From NCBI GenBank assembly GCA_017381865.1, contig JAFOBJ010000092.1, forward strand, positions 1 through 64,000: 64,000 nt of DNA. Direction: 5' to 3'. Numbering within the stretch: position 1 is the stretch's first letter; each line of letters starts with the position of its first letter. The translations under genes and the position numbers were made by a program. The notes under the pieces are model-generated. The model had not been told where the DNA came from. It saw only the letters and a program-made list of their open reading frames with translations, and did no database searches. Source of the stretch: Bacteroidales bacterium. Lineage in GTDB: Bacteria > Bacteroidota > Bacteroidia > Bacteroidales > F082. Of the stretch, positions 61,685-64,000 are shown piece after piece.

Positions 61685-64000
61685 ATGAAAACTCGTAGTT
61701 TATTTTTAATCGCAGCTCTTTTGATGTTGTTTTCTTGTGCTGATAAACATGCTAATCCTTTGATTCAGAACTTGAATAACTCATGGAATGTTACGACGGA
61801 CACCTTAGATATTAATATGCAAGTCGATGTTCCTTCAGTGATAATTGCAGACATGTATGAAGAAGGTTTGATTCCTCATCCTTATTATGGTGACATTGAG
61901 CCTCAGTTGCTTTGGATTCCTCAGCGTGAATGGGTTTATACCTTGAACTTTGATGCTGAGGAAGGTGTTATGAATGAAGATGTGATAGAACTTGTATTCG
62001 AAGGCCTTGATACCTATGCATATGTATGGCTTAATGGTAAACATTTGTTCTATGCCGATAATATGTTCAGAACATGGACTAGCAATGTGGAAGACATTTT
62101 GAAGGAAGAAGATAATGAAATCAAGATTAAATTCTATCCTTTTGATAAAGTGAGAGATAGCTTGATTGAGACTTATCCTCTTCGTTTTCCTGAGAAATAT
62201 GCAGTTATGCGTAAGGCTGCTTACCAAAATGGTTGGGACTGGGCTCCTCGTTATATGAATATGGGCATATGGCAACCTGTTTATCTCAAAGCTTGGACTC
62301 GTTCAACAATGAATTCTGCAACAATCATCACTACTGCAATTCAAGAAAATAAAGCAGATTTATGCTTTGAAACACATATTGTAGCTGATGAAAATCATGA
62401 TGTTACATTGCAAGTTTACCAAAATGATGTGAAGATTTTGGAAAATAATGTTCAGCTCAAAGAAGGCGATAACTATTTCTCATTCCCATTTGAAATAGCA
62501 AATCCTAATTTGTGGTATCCTAATGATTTGGGAGAACAAAATATGTATACATTCAATGTGAAAATGCTTGATGATGAGAATATTATTGAAACTAAAGATA
62601 TTAGAATGGGAATTCGTACCATTGAGATGGTAGAAGAACCTGATAGCATTGGAACTGCTTTTTATTTCAAAGTGAATGGAATACCTTTGTATATGAAAGG
62701 TGCAAACTATATTCCAGAGGAGATGATAACATCTTGGATGTCAAGAGAAAAGACCAAGAAACTTCTCGAACAATGTGTTGGTGACGCTCATATGAATATG
62801 TTGAGAATTTGGGGCGGTGGTATCTATCCTCCAGATTATTTCTATGAAATTTGCGACAGTCTCGGCATTCTCGTATGGCAAGATTTTATGTTTGCTGGTT
62901 CAACTTATCCTTATAGCGACGAATATATTAATAATGTAAGAAAAAAAGCGGAAAAACAAGTCATTAGATATAAGAATCATCCATCTCTCGCATTATGGTG
63001 TGGTAACAACGAAATCAGTGAGGGTTATTACAATTGGGGCTGGCAAAATTCAATGGGCTGGTCTGATGAAGAATACAAGGAAATGAAAGATGGCTACGAC
63101 AAACTTTTCGAAGAAATGCTGGATGAAGTTGTTAAGAGTAATGATAAGTCGAGACCTTATTGGCCAAGTTCTCCTAAAAACGGATGGGGTAGAGCCGCTA
63201 GTCTCACAGAAGGCGATGTCCACTATTGGGGCGTCTGGTGGGGCGAACTTCCTTATGAAATATATAGAGAAAAAGTAGGTCGTTTCAACAGCGAATTCGG
63301 TTATCAGTCGTATCCTTCAATGGCAACACTCAAGATGATTGATGAAAACCTTGACTTTGATAATCCTGTTATCCAAGCGCATCAAAAACATGCTAGAGGC
63401 GAGAAACTCATTATGGATCATGTTGTGAAATATTTCGGTGAACCAACTGACTTTGAAGATTATGTATATTTAAGCCAACTCTCGCAAGCCTACGGAATGG
63501 ACATCGCGATTTCTGCACAACGTAGTTCACGCCCTCGCAGCATGGGTTCTCTTTATTGGCAACTCAACGATGCTTGGACATCAATTTCATGGTCTTCAAT
63601 AGATTATTACGGAAATAAAAAAGCATTACATTATAAACTCAGTGAAATCTATGCGCCTATATTATTAGGTATGGATGGAAATGCTAATGGTTCTTATAAT
63701 CTCTGGATTAGCAATGATTTGCAACGCGACATAAATGGACGAGTTCGTATCTTAGTTGAAGATATGAAAGGAAACCAATTGTTCGCATTTTCTGAAGTCG
63801 TTGATATTAAGGCAAACAGCTGTTACAGACTTCCAGAAAGCATTAAAATCAATGTGTCAAAGAAAAGAAAGACAGAATGTTATGCTCGCATAATACTTAT
63901 GGAAGAAGATACAGTATTGAGTGAGCGCTTGCATTTCTTTGTATATCCAAAAGACTTGAAACTTGTCAAGACAGAACTCGAACCAAAAGTTACATTCGCA
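61685..64000 (+). CDS. GH2 beta-mannosidase lipoprotein (partial, cut by window end)
   Basis: The open frame runs from ATG 61685 to the window edge (772 codons, no stop). It has a signal peptide with lipobox LFSC (14-17). A jelly-roll sugar-binding domain follows (~30-200), with the beta-mannosidase signature RKAAYQNGWDWAPR. An Ig-like domain comes next, then the TIM barrel with KGANYIPEEM, RIWGGGIYPPDYFYEICD, the acid/base Glu in WCGNNEIS and the nucleophile Glu in FNSEFGY. It hydrolyses terminal beta-mannose and is probably periplasmic or surface-bound. The last domain continues beyond the window. Confidence 0.92.
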   Translation, partial: MKTRSLFLIAALLMLFSCADKHANPLIQNLNNSWNVTTDTLDINMQVDVPSVIIADMYEEGLIPHPYYGDIEPQLLWIPQREWVYTLNFDAEEGVMNEDVIELVFEGLDTYAYVWLNGKHLFYADNMFRTWTSNVEDILKEEDNEIKIKFYPFDKVRDSLIETYPLRFPEKYAVMRKAAYQNGWDWAPRYMNMGIWQPVYLKAWTRSTMNSATIITTAIQENKADLCFETHIVADENHDVTLQVYQNDVKILENNVQLKEGDNYFSFPFEIANPNLWYPNDLGEQNMYTFNVKMLDDENIIETKDIRMGIRTIEMVEEPDSIGTAFYFKVNGIPLYMKGANYIPEEMITSWMSREKTKKLLEQCVGDAHMNMLRIWGGGIYPPDYFYEICDSLGILVWQDFMFAGSTYPYSDEYINNVRKKAEKQVIRYKNHPSLALWCGNNEISEGYYNWGWQNSMGWSDEEYKEMKDGYDKLFEEMLDEVVKSNDKSRPYWPSSPKNGWGRAASLTEGDVHYWGVWWGELPYEIYREKVGRFNSEFGYQSYPSMATLKMIDENLDFDNPVIQAHQKHARGEKLIMDHVVKYFGEPTDFEDYVYLSQLSQAYGMDIAISAQRSSRPRSMGSLYWQLNDAWTSISWSSIDYYGNKKALHYKLSEIYAPILLGMDGNANGSYNLWISNDLQRDINGRVRILVEDMKGNQLFAFSEVVDIKANSCYRLPESIKINVSKKRKTECYARIILMEEDTVLSERLHFFVYPKDLKLVKTELEPKVTFA

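Noticed and set aside
61835..62275. 146-codon minus-strand frame
   Set aside because: It lies antisense to the beta-mannosidase gene, which has clear GH2 motifs.

Overview
The window reads as a low-GC chromosomal segment of a Bacteroidales-type bacterium (phylum Bacteroidetes). The grounds are TAnnTTTG-type -7 promoter boxes before many genes, near absence of Shine-Dalgarno sequences, T9SS C-terminal sorting domains, a tig-clpP-clpX block, an rplM-rpsI-rpsB-tsf block, a Tdh/Kbl threonine pair, a glycine-lipid acyltransferase pair, and a BtuB/BtuG-type surface B12 uptake locus. No phage, IS transposase, CRISPR array or resistance gene was seen.

Layout: 1-480 holds a terminator and a MITE/REP-like element. 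479-4531 has pcm, a Gfo/Idh/MocA oxidoreductase, a lipoprotein and a translationally coupled sugar-phosphate transferase. 4975-8325 (minus) is clpX, clpP, tig and tRNA-Leu. 8395-10723 has an orphan OppC-type permease, tRNA-His and dapD. 10919-11216 carries two tandem 27-residue membrane micropeptides with duplicated leaders. 11466-15641 has ruvX, def, a lipoprotein, engB and a glsA/glsB-like pair. 15922-30657 is a complete-looking dcw cell-wall/division cluster (mraZ, rsmH, ftsL, ftsI, murE, mraY, murD remnant, ftsW, murG, murC, ftsQ, ftsA, ftsZ), except that murD is reduced to its C-terminal domain. 30741-35766 has a degenerate butyrate-kinase-like protein, a large lipoprotein, purN and two DUF2147 proteins. 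35778-40139 (minus) has tdh, kbl and a T9SS BspA-like protein. Then come cysS and a DUF3267-like membrane protein. 43150-50789 is a cobalamin-riboswitch-led surface locus. 50939-53728 (minus) is rplM-rpsI-rpsB-tsf. 54008-58132 has a GldA-like ATPase, SAM-II riboswitch-metK and another T9SS BspA-like protein. 58144 to the end has mutS2, cutC and a lipoprotein beta-mannosidase cut by the window edge.

Two themes stand out. First, several conserved enzymes have lost domains or catalytic motifs while keeping long open frames: MurD without its ATPase domains, a trigger factor without its PPIase domain, a butyrate kinase without its glycine-rich phosphate loops, and a DUF3267 protein without HExxH. 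Second, the spacers are filled with families of short word-like repeats and dispersed palindromes. Some palindromes sit where terminators are expected, and two repeat families have entered coding sequence. One now encodes the lipoprotein signal peptide of the BtuG-like protein. The other is an 8-bp tandem repeat inside a surface lipoprotein that could cause phase variation.

All functions are assigned by reading motifs and gene order; no database search was run.
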